The notes: generated by a model from the sequence alone, not told the origin. A stretch of 64,000 bases of DNA from Thermorudis peleae (GCF_000744775.1 NZ_JQMP01000003.1:558001-622000); one strand, 5' to 3'. Positions 51,437-60,695 are shown, numbered from the stretch's first letter. Translations and numbers: made by a program.

Positions 51437-53773
51437 CTACTGGCAGCTCTCGCACGTGCCGTCGAGGCTGCAATGGGCGCCATTTGCGCTATGCATGCTG
51501 TTCTGTGCTAGCACGTCTTGCTCAGCGAGTTGCACCCACTGTGGGCGTCGCCGTGCCTTGTTCACCGCAACCGTCGACTGTTCTGCCTGCATGCGTGGCT
51601 GGACGAAGCAGTAATAGGTGCTCTTGAGACCTTTGCGCCATGCTGTGAGATAGACCTCGCTCAGCTGTCCAGGGCGGTCGGCATGGTGGTACAGGTTGCG
51701 GCTTACACCCATGTCAACCCACTTCTGGACGCGTGCCGCAACCTCAATGTAGGCTTCGGGCGTGATCTGGTAGGCAGTGGGGAAGCGGTCGACGAGATCT
51801 GGCGGGCATTCGGGAATCTGCCGTAGGTCGCCACGGGCTTCGATGAGTCGGGGCACGAGTGCGGTCCATAACCCGCGCTGACGCAAGCTCTCCACCAGCA
51901 CTGGGTTAATTTCAAGGAACTTGCCCGAGAGCGTCTGCCGGCTGAACACATTGCTGTAATACGGGTCGAGACTTGGTGTGGTCCCTGCGATCAAGGCAAT
52001 CGTTGCCGTTGGGGCAATAGCCATCACCGCGCCATTCCGCATCCCACGTCGCACGCGTTCCCGAACAACGTCCCAGTCCAGCCGCATGGTGCGATCGACC
52101 GCGATCGGCTGCTCGCGTCGCTCATCGAGTTCGGCGATGGTGTCAATCGGCACTTGTCCGCGTGCCCAGCGGCTCTGGGCGAAGGTTGGGAAGCTCCCGC
52201 GCTCGCCTGCGAGTTCGTGACTAGCCAAAATCGCGTGGTAACTCACGAACTCAGCGAGCTGATCGGCGAGTTCAGCTGCTGCTGGGGCGTTGTACGACAG
52301 CCCTTGCCGGGCTAACACTTCAGCAAAGCCCATCATCCCCAGCCCAACTGGTCGATTCCGCAGATTGCTCGCTTCGGCTCGTGGTGAGGGATAGAGGTTG
52401 AGATCGATCACATTGTCCAACGCTCGCATGGCAAGTCGCACTGTGTGAGCCAGTTGATCCCAGTCCATCGTGCCGTCGGCTCGCAGGTGGCGTGCGAGGT
52501 TCACACTGCCGAGGTTGCAAACGGCAACCTCCTCGTGACTTGTTGGCAAGAAGATTTCGGTGCAAAGATTGCTTGAGTGGATCATGCCGGCCAACATAGC
52601 GCGATGGTTTGCCGTGTCCTTGAACGTGATCCAGGGATGGCCGGTTTCCATGAGGCTGGCGAGTATCTGCAGCCAAAGTTCGCGAGCTGGCAGGCGCCGC
52701 CAGGCGCGGCGCGGTAGCTCGCCGTTCGCAGCCTGTTGGCAGAGGGTGCGGTAGCGCGCGCTGAATGCTTCGCCGAACAACTCGGGGAGTTCGGGCGCAA
52801 CAGCCGGGTCGAAGAGGTACCAGTCGGCATCAGCCTCGACACGTCGGAAGAATTCATCGGGGATCCATAGCGCAGTGTTGAGCGACGGTGTGCGTCGATA
52901 GGGATCGCCAGCATTGCGCCGTAGGTCGAGGAAGGCTTCGACTTCCAGGTGCCACGGCTCGAGATAAACACACATGGTGCCGCGTCGCCGTCCACCTTGG
53001 CTCACTGAGGCAAGCAGTGCGTCATAGAGGTGGAGGAAGGGAATCAGGCCACCACTCGTACCGTTGATGCCCTTGACCGGTGAGCCAACCGCGCGAATCT
53101 TGCTTACTGCCGTGCCGATCCCACCCGCATATTTGGCGAGCATCCCAAATTCGTGTGCCGAACTGAGGATGCTTTCCAGACTGTCTTCGACTTCAGCGAG
53201 GTAGCAGGAAGCCAATTGGTGATGCGGTGTGCCGGCATTGAAGAGCGTTGGCGTGCTCGGTACGTAGTGCAGCGTACTCATCAGCTTATACCAGCGGAGC
53301 GCCCACTGCTCACGTTCCCCGCGTGGTTCGCGCAACGCCAAACCCATGGCTACCCGCATCCAGAGCGCTTGCGGGGCTTCAAGAAGCTGCCGCGTTTCGG
53401 GATGACGCACAAGATAGCGATCAGCCAGTGTTGCCAGTGCAACGTAGCTCAGAAGGGCATCCCGTTCCGGGACAATGGCTTGCGCTAGCAACTCAAGGTC
53501 GTAGTCAAGTAGGGCTGGATCAAGCGCACCGACTTCGACGCCGTACCGTACATACGTCGGAAAGTAGTCACGGTAGGCAAGGTGTGGCTGCCCAGCAATC
53601 TCCAATGCGATCTTCGCCAGCAACGCTCGCGCGGCGTCAGCCTGTGCTTCAGGCTCTTCTGGCAGGCGCTGGAGGGAGTCAAGAATGCGCTGTTCGAGCC
53701 ACGCAGCTGATGGTACGGCCTCAGTGTGCAACGACGTCGCCAGCGATGCAGGTGCGCGGAGTTCTGCAACCAT
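51437..53773 (-). CDS. nrdA: Ribonucleoside-diphosphate reductase large subunit
   Basis: A 778-aa class I R1. Substrate-site residues are intact: Asn, Cys and Glu in HSSNLCTEI, the redox Cys in VAVCNLGSVNLA and the first redox Cys in HQLASCYLAEVEDSLES. The allosteric loop is AKYAGGIGTAVSKIRAVGS and the C-terminus ends in a CESC pair that would re-reduce the active site. No ATP-cone is visible at the N-terminus, so the overall activity switch seems absent. Start at ATG 53773 behind AAGGGAGG. A cobalamin riboswitch precedes it. Confidence 0.95.
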   Translation of the reverse strand: MVAELRAPASLATSLHTEAVPSAAWLEQRILDSLQRLPEEPEAQADAARALLAKIALEIAGQPHLAYRDYFPTYVRYGVEVGALDPALLDYDLELLAQAIVPERDALLSYVALATLADRYLVRHPETRQLLEAPQALWMRVAMGLALREPRGEREQWALRWYKLMSTLHYVPSTPTLFNAGTPHHQLASCYLAEVEDSLESILSSAHEFGMLAKYAGGIGTAVSKIRAVGSPVKGINGTSGGLIPFLHLYDALLASVSQGGRRRGTMCVYLEPWHLEVEAFLDLRRNAGDPYRRTPSLNTALWIPDEFFRRVEADADWYLFDPAVAPELPELFGEAFSARYRTLCQQAANGELPRRAWRRLPARELWLQILASLMETGHPWITFKDTANHRAMLAGMIHSSNLCTEIFLPTSHEEVAVCNLGSVNLARHLRADGTMDWDQLAHTVRLAMRALDNVIDLNLYPSPRAEASNLRNRPVGLGMMGFAEVLARQGLSYNAPAAAELADQLAEFVSYHAILASHELAGERGSFPTFAQSRWARGQVPIDTIAELDERREQPIAVDRTMRLDWDVVRERVRRGMRNGAVMAIAPTATIALIAGTTPSLDPYYSNVFSRQTLSGKFLEINPVLVESLRQRGLWTALVPRLIEARGDLRQIPECPPDLVDRFPTAYQITPEAYIEVAARVQKWVDMGVSRNLYHHADRPGQLSEVYLTAWRKGLKSTYYCFVQPRMQAEQSTVAVNKARRRPQWVQLAEQDVLAQNSMHSANGAHCSLDGTCESCQ

Positions 53774-53830
53774 GGTGTCCTCCCTTCAGTGTGAGTTCAG
53801 GCGGGTGACGTGATGCCGATGGTCACACCA

Positions 53831-53868
53831 CGCCGTGTGTTCCCGGGAATGCGCATGCCCACACGGCG
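53831..53868 (-). promoter_or_regulatory. Possible expression platform of the B12 riboswitch
   Basis: CGCCGTGTG (53831-53839) and CACACGGCG (53860-53868) form a perfect 9-bp stem about 60 bp upstream of the nrdA start, with the palindrome TTCCCGGGAA in its loop. It lies between riboswitch core and gene, where a switching hairpin is expected. No T-run is seen. Confidence 0.35.
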
Positions 53869-53965
53869 ACGGCATCCGTGTTGTCGCGAGCCTCCACGAC
53901 CGACAGTGCGGTCATCTGCGGCACGCTGCATTGCGCCCACCCGCGAGACGCAATCGCAGCCAGAG

Positions 53966-54140
53966 GGGAGCGAGTCGGTCTTCGGGCTTGCGGATCACCC
54001 TACTTGCCGCGTCTTCCCAGCGGAGTTTCCGCCAGTGACACGCGAGTGCGCCTGGGGTGACGCCTCGCTGCGGCGTTCGTCCCCGCTCACCGCTGCGGGG
54101 CAGCGCCGGATTTGCACCGGACTTCCCGGCACTCGCTCCC
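53966..54140 (-). promoter_or_regulatory. Cobalamin (B12) riboswitch upstream of nrdAB
   Basis: Read on the reverse strand, the closing stem GGGAGCGAGT (54140-54131) pairs with ACTCGCTCCC (53975-53966). Inside are the conserved GGGAAG, then CCGGTGCAAATCCGG and CTGCCCCGC (54127-54095), a CACTGG and TGGGAAG pair, and the B12 box GCCCGAAGACCGACTCG (53989-53971 region). These are the core elements of adenosylcobalamin riboswitches. It would lower nrdAB expression when B12 is plentiful, as in bacteria that also own a B12-dependent class II reductase. Confidence 0.9.
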
Positions 54141-54147
54141 GGCCGGG

Positions 54148-54194
54148 CCACAAGATGCTGAGTGTTTCTCGCTGTTTGCCCCTGCATCTTGTGG
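54148..54194 (-). other. 11-bp hairpin at the 5' end of the nrdAB leader
   Basis: CCACAAGATGC (54148-54158) and its exact complement (54184-54194) flank 25 bases, at the predicted 5' end of the transcript just before the riboswitch core. It may stabilise the message or form an extra outer helix. Confidence 0.5.
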
Positions 54195-54203
54195 TCATCC
54201 CCT

Positions 54204-54232
54204 AGTCTAGTCAGGCGTCAAGGAAGCGGCAA
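54204..54232 (-). promoter_or_regulatory. Promoter of nrdAB
   Basis: On the reverse strand TTGCCG (54232-54227), 17 bp, then TAGACT (54209-54204), each four of six matches. The start would be near 54197, directly at the hairpin. The 608-bp gap 53774-54381 is thus leader, riboswitch, promoter and the copA 3' hairpin, with no other gene. Confidence 0.4.
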
Positions 54233-54320
54233 GGGTTGCCAGGGAGGCAAGGAGACATAATCCGAGGCGGGCTTTCGCTCGTCTTCAGCGGATTTGCTGC
54301 GAAGGGCCAATGGTGCTGCT

Positions 54321-54351
54321 GGCCAACCTGTCACAGTGTGGCAGGTTGGCC
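54321..54351 (-). terminator. 10-bp hairpin downstream of copA
   Basis: GGCCAACCTG (54321-54330) pairs with CAGGTTGGCC (54342-54351) around 11 bases, 30 bp after the copA stop. There is no T-run; the role is inferred from position. Confidence 0.5.
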
Positions 54352-54381
54352 ATGGTGTCGAGATGGCTTGACATCGACGGT

Positions 54382-56937
54382 TTAGGACGTGCGGGGTTGT
54401 AGGTGGGTGCTTGGAGCAGTGCCACAGTGCGTTGCTGAAAGACTCCGTAAGCGCAGCGAATTGGTGACGACGAAGACTGAACTGAAGGCCATAGCACCAG
54501 CAGCAAGCATCGGGTTCAGTAGCCCGACTGCAGCAACCGGGATAAGAATGACATTGTACGCGAATGCCCAGAAGAGGTTCCAGCGAATCGTCCGCAGCGT
54601 GCGCCGCGCTAACGTTAGCGCGGTGACTACGCCGCGCACGTCGCCGCCGATCAGGACGATGTCGCCGCTTTCAATTGCGATGTCCGTCCCAGTCCCTATC
54701 GCGATTCCAACGTCGGCTTGTGCAAGCGCCGGGGCATCGTTAATCCCGTCGCCAACCATGCCGACACGTTCACCTTGTGCTTGGAGCGTTCGTACGATCT
54801 CGGCCTTCTGCTGAGGTAGCACTTCCGCGATCACGCGGTCGATCCCGAGTTGGGATGCAATAGCCTTGGCCGTCGCTGTGGTGTCACCGGTTACCAGCAC
54901 AAGGGAAAGTCCCAGAGCACGAAGTGCCTCGACAGCCTCACGGCTGCCCGGCTTGAGGGTGTCAGCCAGGGCGAGGACTCCCACGACTTGGTGAGAGCGC
55001 GCGACAAGGACCGCGGTCTTCCCCTCGGCAGCCAGCTTGGCGACGATCGCCTGCGCTTCGCCGAGCGCAATGCCCTGCGACGCTAAAAATCGTGCATTAC
55101 CAACTAGCACTGGCGCGCCCTCGATCGTGGCCTGAATGCCAAGGCCCGGTTCAGCTTGGACATTGGTAACCGTCCCGTCTAGCTCAAGCCCACGGGCTTG
55201 TGCCGCGGCGACGATGGCCCGACCAAGCGGGTGCTCACTGCGGGATTCCGCCAGCGCTGCTAGTTTCAACACAGATGCCTCGTCCAGCTCGGCGAGCGGC
55301 ACCACGTCTGTCACTTCAGGTTTGCCGTTCGTCACCGTGCCGGTCTTGTCGAGTACGAGCGTCGTGAGCTGAGCGGCCCGCTCAAGTGCCTCACCACCTT
55401 TGATCAGCACACCGTGACTCGCACCAGTACCAGTTGCGACGATGATCGCCGTTGGGGTTGCAAGGCCCATTGCACACGGGCAAGCAATAACGAGCACAGC
55501 GACAGCGGGGAGCAATGCTTGGCCAACCGTGCCGGTGGCGAAGTACCAGCCGACGAATGTCACGGCAGCGACGGCCATAACAACTGGGACAAAGACGCTG
55601 GCCACGCGATCAGCCAGAGACTGGATCGGTGCCTTTGACCCCTGCGCCTGCCGCACGAGCCGGATAATTTGAGCAAGTGTCGTCTCAGCGCCGACCCGCG
55701 TTGCCCGAAGAGTAAACGTCCCTGTCGTGTTCACGGTGCCACCAAGGACCTGGCTGCCCGGCGCTTCCTCAACGGGGATGCTTTCACCGGTCATCGCGCT
55801 TTCATCAACGGCAGAGCGACCTTCGACAACAATGCCGTCAACCGGGATCCGCTCGCCTGGCCGCACAATGACGAGGTCACCCGGCCGGACCGCACTCGCT
55901 GGTATGTCGACCTCTCGCCCGCCGCGGATAACATGTGCCGTGCTCGGTTGCAGCCGTACCAGTGCACTGACTGCAGCTGACGTTTGTCCACGAGCGCGCC
56001 GCTCCAGGTAGCGCCCCAGCAGAATCAAGGTAATGATCACCGTTGCCGTGTCATAGTACAGCTGCATACTCGCCTGATGGTGGAGTCGCGAGGCGGTGAG
56101 ACGTGGCAGGATCGTGTTCCATGCTGAGTAGAAAAATGCCGCTGTCGTGCCTAAGCTCACCAGCGTGTCCATCGTGAACTGGCCATGCCGCAGGTTCTTC
56201 AGTGCCGTAGCATGGAAGCGCCAACCAGCGTATGCCCACACTGGCAACGACAGGGCCAGGAGGACGAGGTCAACACCTGGCCAGTGCATGAAGAACATGT
56301 TGAGTACGGCAACAGGAACTGTCAGGATGGCGCTGAGGAGCAAATCACGACGCAGGCGCGCAAGCTGTTGATCGTTCGATCCTTCTGTTTCGGCTGCTGC
56401 TTCCGTTCCACTTGGTTCATCAACGACCTGCGCGTGATAGCCCGCAGCTTCCACCGCGCGGAGCATCGCATCGATCGTAGCCTGGGTGGGATCATAGTGT
56501 ACTTGGGCTTGCTCAGTTGCGAGGTTGACGGTTGCCTCGGCAACGCCCGGCACGCGCTGTAACGCCCGTTCGACGCGTCGCACACAGGAAGCGCAGGTCA
56601 TACCCTCGATCGCAAGTGTCACGATCGCAGCATGCGCCTCTCCGGCGTCACTGTGTTGGTCAGTGTTGTGTACCTCCAACACCCGCGCGCCGTAGCCTGC
56701 TGCTTCGACTTGCTGCACGAGGGCCGCTTCGTCTACTGCTGTGGGATCAAAGACAACGCGAGCTTGTTCCGTCGCAAGGTTGACCGATGCCTGTGCTACG
56801 CCTGGTAGCTTGCTCAGCGCACGTTCAACCCGACGGACACACGAAGCGCACGTCATTCCTTCAATGGCGAGCACTGCCTCTGCTGGTGATCCTGTTTGTT
56901 GTTCAGGTATTCGGTCGCGCGTTTCCGTCGTGTTCAT
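54382..56937 (-). CDS. copA: Copper-exporting P1B-type ATPase
   Basis: An 851-aa heavy-metal ATPase. Two N-terminal metal-binding domains each carry GMTCASC (Cys 30/33 and 115/118). Eight hydrophobic segments follow. The transport motif is [13 protein letters not shown], the phosphorylation site [10 protein letters not shown], the ADP-site SEHPLGRAI and the hinge [21 protein letters not shown] with two CASC domains indicates Cu(I) export. It starts two bases after the csoR stop codon, so regulator and pump are translationally coupled. The stop is 54382. Confidence 0.96.
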   Translation of the reverse strand: MNTTETRDRIPEQQTGSPAEAVLAIEGMTCASCVRRVERALSKLPGVAQASVNLATEQARVVFDPTAVDEAALVQQVEAAGYGARVLEVHNTDQHSDAGEAHAAIVTLAIEGMTCASCVRRVERALQRVPGVAEATVNLATEQAQVHYDPTQATIDAMLRAVEAAGYHAQVVDEPSGTEAAAETEGSNDQQLARLRRDLLLSAILTVPVAVLNMFFMHWPGVDLVLLALSLPVWAYAGWRFHATALKNLRHGQFTMDTLVSLGTTAAFFYSAWNTILPRLTASRLHHQASMQLYYDTATVIITLILLGRYLERRARGQTSAAVSALVRLQPSTAHVIRGGREVDIPASAVRPGDLVIVRPGERIPVDGIVVEGRSAVDESAMTGESIPVEEAPGSQVLGGTVNTTGTFTLRATRVGAETTLAQIIRLVRQAQGSKAPIQSLADRVASVFVPVVMAVAAVTFVGWYFATGTVGQALLPAVAVLVIACPCAMGLATPTAIIVATGTGASHGVLIKGGEALERAAQLTTLVLDKTGTVTNGKPEVTDVVPLAELDEASVLKLAALAESRSEHPLGRAIVAAAQARGLELDGTVTNVQAEPGLGIQATIEGAPVLVGNARFLASQGIALGEAQAIVAKLAAEGKTAVLVARSHQVVGVLALADTLKPGSREAVEALRALGLSLVLVTGDTTATAKAIASQLGIDRVIAEVLPQQKAEIVRTLQAQGERVGMVGDGINDAPALAQADVGIAIGTGTDIAIESGDIVLIGGDVRGVVTALTLARRTLRTIRWNLFWAFAYNVILIPVAAVGLLNPMLAAGAMAFSSVFVVTNSLRLRSLSATHCGTAPSTHLQPRTS

Positions 56938-56939
56938 CG

Positions 56940-57275
56940 TTAGCTCACACTCTGGGTAAATCGCTCAACGGCCTCCGTCAGCTCCTGGATGAGCATCTCG
57001 CGCTCTTCTGGTGCAGCGGTTAGCAAGCAGCCGCGGATGTGGTCTTCCAGGAGGAGCAAGCCGATGCTGCGAGCTGCGGCAATGACCGAAGAGAGCTGAG
57101 TTAAGACGTCAACACAGTAGCGATCTTCTTCGATCATGCGTTGAATGCCTCGCACTTGCCCTTCGATACGGCGTAAACGGGCAAGAATGCGTGCTTTGTC
57201 CTGGCGATACGAATCGACTCGCTTCACAGAATGCTCGCTGTGTTCAGGTGGCATGCTGTCCATCGTATCCTCCAT
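56940..57275 (-). CDS. csoR: Copper-sensing repressor CsoR
   Basis: A 111-aa helical DUF156 protein. The copper ligands are C54 (RYCVDV), H79 and C83 (DHIRGC), the X-C-H-C pattern of Cso[21 protein letters not shown] is the conserved basic helix that contacts DNA. It should leave DNA when it binds Cu(I), turning on its own gene and copA. A matching operator overlaps the promoter. Start at ATG 57275; an in-frame Met lies at residue 5. Confidence 0.95.
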   Translation of the reverse strand: MEDTMDSMPPEHSEHSVKRVDSYRQDKARILARLRRIEGQVRGIQRMIEEDRYCVDVLTQLSSVIAAARSIGLLLLEDHIRGCLLTAAPEEREMLIQELTEAVERFTQSVS

Positions 57276-57310
57276 GCACGCCGATGCGTACGTGTGATAC
57301 TCCTCTAGGG

Positions 57311-57339
57311 ATTATACCCCCTGAGGGTATCACTTGCAA
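57311..57339 (-). promoter_or_regulatory. Promoter of csoR-copA
   Basis: On the reverse strand TTGCAA (57339-57334), a 17-bp spacer and a perfect TATAAT (57316-57311). The spacer is occupied by the CsoR operator. Confidence 0.75.
57314..57330. promoter_or_regulatory. CsoR operator
   Basis: ATACCC (57314-57319), CCTGA, GGGTAT (57325-57330): a perfect inverted repeat of the G/C-rich type flanked by AT that CsoR proteins bind. It overlaps the -10 box and spacer, so the bound repressor would exclude RNA polymerase. Confidence 0.75.
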
Positions 57340-57363
57340 TGATCATGATGGGCGATGCAGCGA

Positions 57364-57759
57364 TTAGGCTTCGGGAGCCGGCGGTGGAGGCGTGTCCCGT
57401 GAAACGAGATGATCAAAGTATGCGCGCAGTTGCGCAAGATCTTCCTCGCTGAGGTCTTCAATCCGGAGCATGCTGTTGCGTGCTCCTTCGAGGGCGCGAA
57501 TAAGCTCGTCAAGTTTGAGTTGCACTGCCACGCTATCGCGATTGACTGCGTTCTGAATGAGGAAGACCATCAGAAAGGTGAGCACTGATGTAGCTGTATT
57601 AACTACGAGTTGCCAGGTGTCGCTGAAGTGGAAGATGGGTCCACTTACCGCCCAAATGACGATGCCGAACAGAGCAGCAATGAAGGCCACCGGGTGTCCC
57701 ATGGCCCATGCAGTCCAACGCGAGAACCGGTCGAATGCTTGTATAACCTTTGGCTTCAT
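57364..57759 (-). CDS. Low-affinity iron permease family protein
   Basis: A 131-aa membrane protein resembling the Iron_permease (PF04120) family. Two hydrophobic helices lie near 22-42 and 50-70 (HPVAFIAALFGIVIWAVSGP and WQLVVNTATSVLTFLMVFLIQNAVNRDS), followed by a conserved LKLDELIRALEGARNSMLRIEDLSEEDL helix and an acidic/Pro-rich tail. Bacterial members are small and their iron-transport role is uncertain. It lies upstream of csoR, 25 bp past the csoR -35 box. Confidence 0.8.
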   Translation of the reverse strand: MKPKVIQAFDRFSRWTAWAMGHPVAFIAALFGIVIWAVSGPIFHFSDTWQLVVNTATSVLTFLMVFLIQNAVNRDSVAVQLKLDELIRALEGARNSMLRIEDLSEEDLAQLRAYFDHLVSRDTPPPPAPEA

Positions 57760-57836
57760 GTGCCCTCCAAACGTCTGACGTCAATATGTGTCGTGAGCCG
57801 ACGCAATGCTCGCGCACGATCATAGCATGCGTGCGG

Positions 57837-59333
57837 CTACCTGAGTACAAGGGTCTGGACTATGCCAGTTTGGAGGTGGACCGTCCGGATCGCGTGATTA
57901 TTCGTGTCAGCGATGTAGAGTACGCCGTTGCCGACAGCCAGCCCGCCGGGTTCCCAGAATGTTGCGTTGTCAGCCGGGCCGTCCTGCAGTCCTGGCTGGC
58001 CGGTGCCGAGCCAGCTTCGGCATTCCCGCGTTATCGGGTCGAGCCGTTTAATCTTGTTGTTATAGCTATCGGCAACGTAGAGCGTGCCAGCCTGCCAGGC
58101 TACGTCAAGCGGATGTTGCAGCCGCACCGCGTCACCAGTGCCATCCCGGTCGCCGAAATCAAACAGACCGACGCCGACGAGCCGGTGAACGAGCAGGTCA
58201 CGGGGTGCTTTCCCAACCCGGGGCAGATCAACAGCCCGAATTGCGCTCGCTTCACTATCTGCTACGTAGAGCACATTGTTACCAAGGGTAAGCCCGCTTG
58301 GTTGAGCAAACCACGCCCGTTCCAGCGGCCCACCTTGGATGCCTTCCATGCCCGAGCCAGCGTAGGGGCGGAGCATGCCACTGACGAGATCAAGTGCCCA
58401 AATCTGGTGCATGCCAGCCATTGCGATGTAAAGTGTTGTTCCATCCAACGCTAAGGCCCATGGGCTCCGCAAATCGCGTTCACGGGCAGGGCCAGCGCTT
58501 GCATAGGTGAATCCAAGCTGGCCAGCCCCCGCGATGGTTTCGACAGTGCCGTGGTCCAGGTCGACGCGTCGGATTGCATGGTTGCCGGTGTCCGCGACGT
58601 AGAGTGTCTGATCCTGTACGACAAGCCCATAGGGATGTGAGAACGCCGCGGTTTCAACGGTACCGTCATTGAATCCAGCGATGCCGCTGCCAATCATCTG
58701 CTGGACGTGCCCTGTGGGGTCGGTGACGACAATCCGATGGTGTCCAGTATCAGCAATGAAGAGGCGCTGATGTACCGAATCGAAAAAGACTTTGCCCGGA
58801 AATGCCAACAAGCTGTCTGGCTGTGGCTCTGGCTGAAGCCAGTCACGCGGCTGGCGATCGATGAGTCCTTGTGCATCATACTCGCGGATTAACCGGCGTA
58901 AAACGGCGGCAAGACGGTCTGCTGGCACTTCACCAGCTTGTGCGCCGACAACGTAGCCGCGTGGATCGAGAATCGCGATCGTTGGCCACGCATTGACGCC
59001 GTACTGCCGCCAGAGCCGCAGTTGTGGGTCGTTGACGACGGGATGGGTGATGCCGTAGCGTCGGACTGCTTGCCGGACGTTCTCATCGTCGTGTTCAGCA
59101 GGAAACTTTGGCGAATGTACGCCGATGACGATAACCTCATTGGCAAACTCATGCTCGACTTTCCCCAACTGGGAAAGGAGATGCAAGCAGTTAATTCAAC
59201 AGTAAGTCCAGAAGTCGAGGATGACGACTTTGCCACGAATGTCTGCCAAGGTGACTGGTCGTGTCGTGTTAAACCAGCGGAGACCGTTGGGAAAATCTGG
59301 CGCTCGGACCGGGCCCCAATCGAATGCTGCCAT
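57837..59333 (-). CDS. Thioredoxin/NHL-repeat protein, candidate selenoprotein (UGA at codon 46)
   Basis: About 498 aa if the in-frame TGA at 59198-59196 is read as selenocysteine. It starts at ATG 59333 behind AAGGAG. Residues 1-150 are a thioredoxin-like domain of the NHLRC2 type: [15 protein letters not shown], then U46, then [17 protein letters not shown]. Relatives have CCINC here, so U46 replaces the nucleophilic Cys of the CxxC (giving UINC). [20 protein letters not shown] and [15 protein letters not shown] support the fold. Residues about 175-495 are NHL repeats ([40 protein letters not shown]) forming a beta-propeller. No signal peptide. The frame is clean on both sides of the TGA, and a SECIS-like hairpin follows it. 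An alternative is a frame starting at TTG 59186, but this would lack half the thioredoxin fold. Confidence 0.8.
59159..59177 (-). promoter_or_regulatory. SECIS-like hairpin 3' of the in-frame TGA
   Basis: On the reverse strand CTTTCCC-AGTTG-GGGAAAG forms a perfect 7-bp stem with a 5-nt loop. The stem starts 18 nt and the loop 25 nt after the TGA, within the spacing of bacterial SECIS elements, and a G is in the second loop position as SelB-binding loops require. The sequence is inside the reading frame, as expected in bacteria. Confidence 0.65.
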
Positions 59334-59495
59334 TGTTCTGCTCCTTCACTTTCCCTGCAATCCTACCGGATCTGGCACGGTGGTGTGAGCATACGGCATC
59401 ACACCTTCAGAGAAAGATGTTGTGTGTCGACAAATACCTGTGGGCTTATCGATTAGAGTGGTCGTACTTATTGTCAGCGAAGGGACTGCGCAGGA

Positions 59496-60599
59496 ATGAC
59501 TGAGGGGTGCAGATCACGTGGTACGTGCGTCTGCCAAGCCAACGTTTCGGCCGCGCCTTCTGAAGGACGGTATCTTTTTATCTGGCCTGTCAATATGCAT
59601 GCAGCAACGAAACTCCGTCGTGCATGTGTCGATACTGGTTGTGCAGTGCACGAGGTCGATGCTGGGATGATCGTAACCCTCGGTGATACGCAGACGCCTG
59701 CCGATCTCTTGCAGCACCTGCTGCGCGCTGTGACGCGTGAAGAGGCCGAGCATACCCGCGTCCTTGTTGCTCGCGAGCCGTCACTCCAACTTGCCGACGT
59801 GCCCAATATCCGCTCACTGCGCCAAGCGACGGCCTATGCGCAGGGCATTTGGCTGCGCACGTTGCTCGCTGAACATCGGCTCACCAGTGTCTTTCAGCCT
59901 ATTGTCCGGGCTGATCGCCCAAGCGAAATCATCGGCTATGAAGCGCTCCTACGTGGTGTTCATGAAGATGGCAGCTTGCTCCCGGCCGGTATGATTCTTT
60001 CGGCAGCCCGCGACGCCGGTCTCATGACAGCTCTTGATGTTGCTGGCCGCACGTGCGCGATTCGCGAGGCGAAGCGTCATCATTTGTCTGGCTTACTCTT
60101 CATCAATTTCACGCCGACAGCGGTGTACGATCCTGCGGCATGCTTAATGACAACAGTGAAGGCCGCTCATGATGCTGGATTGAATCCAGCGTCCGTTGTG
60201 TTCGAGGTTATTGAAGCCGAAGAACTCGATGATCTGGAACATGTCCAGGCTGTATTGCAAGCCTATCGTGCATTTGGCTTCCGCGTTGCGCTTGATGATA
60301 TCGGCTCAGGCTATTCCGGCCTAAGCTGGCTGAGCGTGCTGCGCCCAGATTTTCTGAAAATTGATCGCCAGCTTGTCCACGGTGTCGCTGATGATCACGT
60401 GAAGGCAACCATCCTGAACAAGATTATCGAGCTTGGCCATGAGCTTGGCATTACGGTCATTGCTGAGGGCGTTGAACGCTTGCACGACTTCTTCTGGCTG
60501 CGCGACCATGGTGCTGCACTGGTGCAAGGGTTCCTGTTTGCACGGCCAGCGGCGCCGCCACCAGCTATTGACCCTGCGGTTCTCGAGCGCGTTGCCTAG
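59496..60599 (+). CDS. EAL-domain cyclic-di-GMP phosphodiesterase
   Basis: A 367-aa protein. Residues about 120-355 are the EAL domain with all catalytic parts: GYEALLRG, the metal-binding Asn in FINFTP, Glu in FEVIEAEE, Asp pair in ALDDIGSGYSG, Lys in FLKIDRQ, Glu in VIAEGVER and the C-terminal QGFLFARP. It should hydrolyse c-di-GMP. The first 118 residues are a separate cytoplasmic region of unknown type, starting RYLFIWPVNMHAATKL, probably a sensory or dimerisation part. No GGDEF domain or membrane segment. Confidence 0.93.
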   Translation: MTEGCRSRGTCVCQANVSAAPSEGRYLFIWPVNMHAATKLRRACVDTGCAVHEVDAGMIVTLGDTQTPADLLQHLLRAVTREEAEHTRVLVAREPSLQLADVPNIRSLRQATAYAQGIWLRTLLAEHRLTSVFQPIVRADRPSEIIGYEALLRGVHEDGSLLPAGMILSAARDAGLMTALDVAGRTCAIREAKRHHLSGLLFINFTPTAVYDPAACLMTTVKAAHDAGLNPASVVFEVIEAEELDDLEHVQAVLQAYRAFGFRVALDDIGSGYSGLSWLSVLRPDFLKIDRQLVHGVADDHVKATILNKIIELGHELGITVIAEGVERLHDFFWLRDHGAALVQGFLFARPAAPPPAIDPAVLERVA

Positions 60600-60605
60600 C
60601 TCCTC

Positions 60606-60662
60606 TTCACGACGGGGCAGCGCTCTCCTATACTGGAGTTATCCGGGAGCGGCTGCCCCGTC
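60606..60662 (+). promoter_or_regulatory. Promoter inside a long hairpin before the aminotransferase
   Basis: GACGGGGCAGC (60611-60621) and its exact complement (60652-60662) form an 11-bp stem extended by GCTC/GAGC. Inside the loop lies TATACT (60629-60634), 17 bp after TTCACG (60606-60611). The hairpin may end the EAL transcript; the same DNA appears to start transcription of the next gene. Confidence 0.4.
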
Positions 60663-60695
60663 AGTGCAGCCAAACGGTTTACCCTAGGAGGTTGT

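Noticed and set aside
53774-54381. Small Arg/His-rich frames in the gap before nrdA
   Set aside because: They are by-products of the GC-rich, structured riboswitch sequence; none has a supported start.
57837-59186. A normal gene starting at TTG 59186 (MHLLSQLG...)
   Set aside because: It would lack the first half of the thioredoxin fold and its CxxC. The upstream in-frame segment is well conserved and has its own ATG and ribosome site, so a read-through TGA explains the data better.
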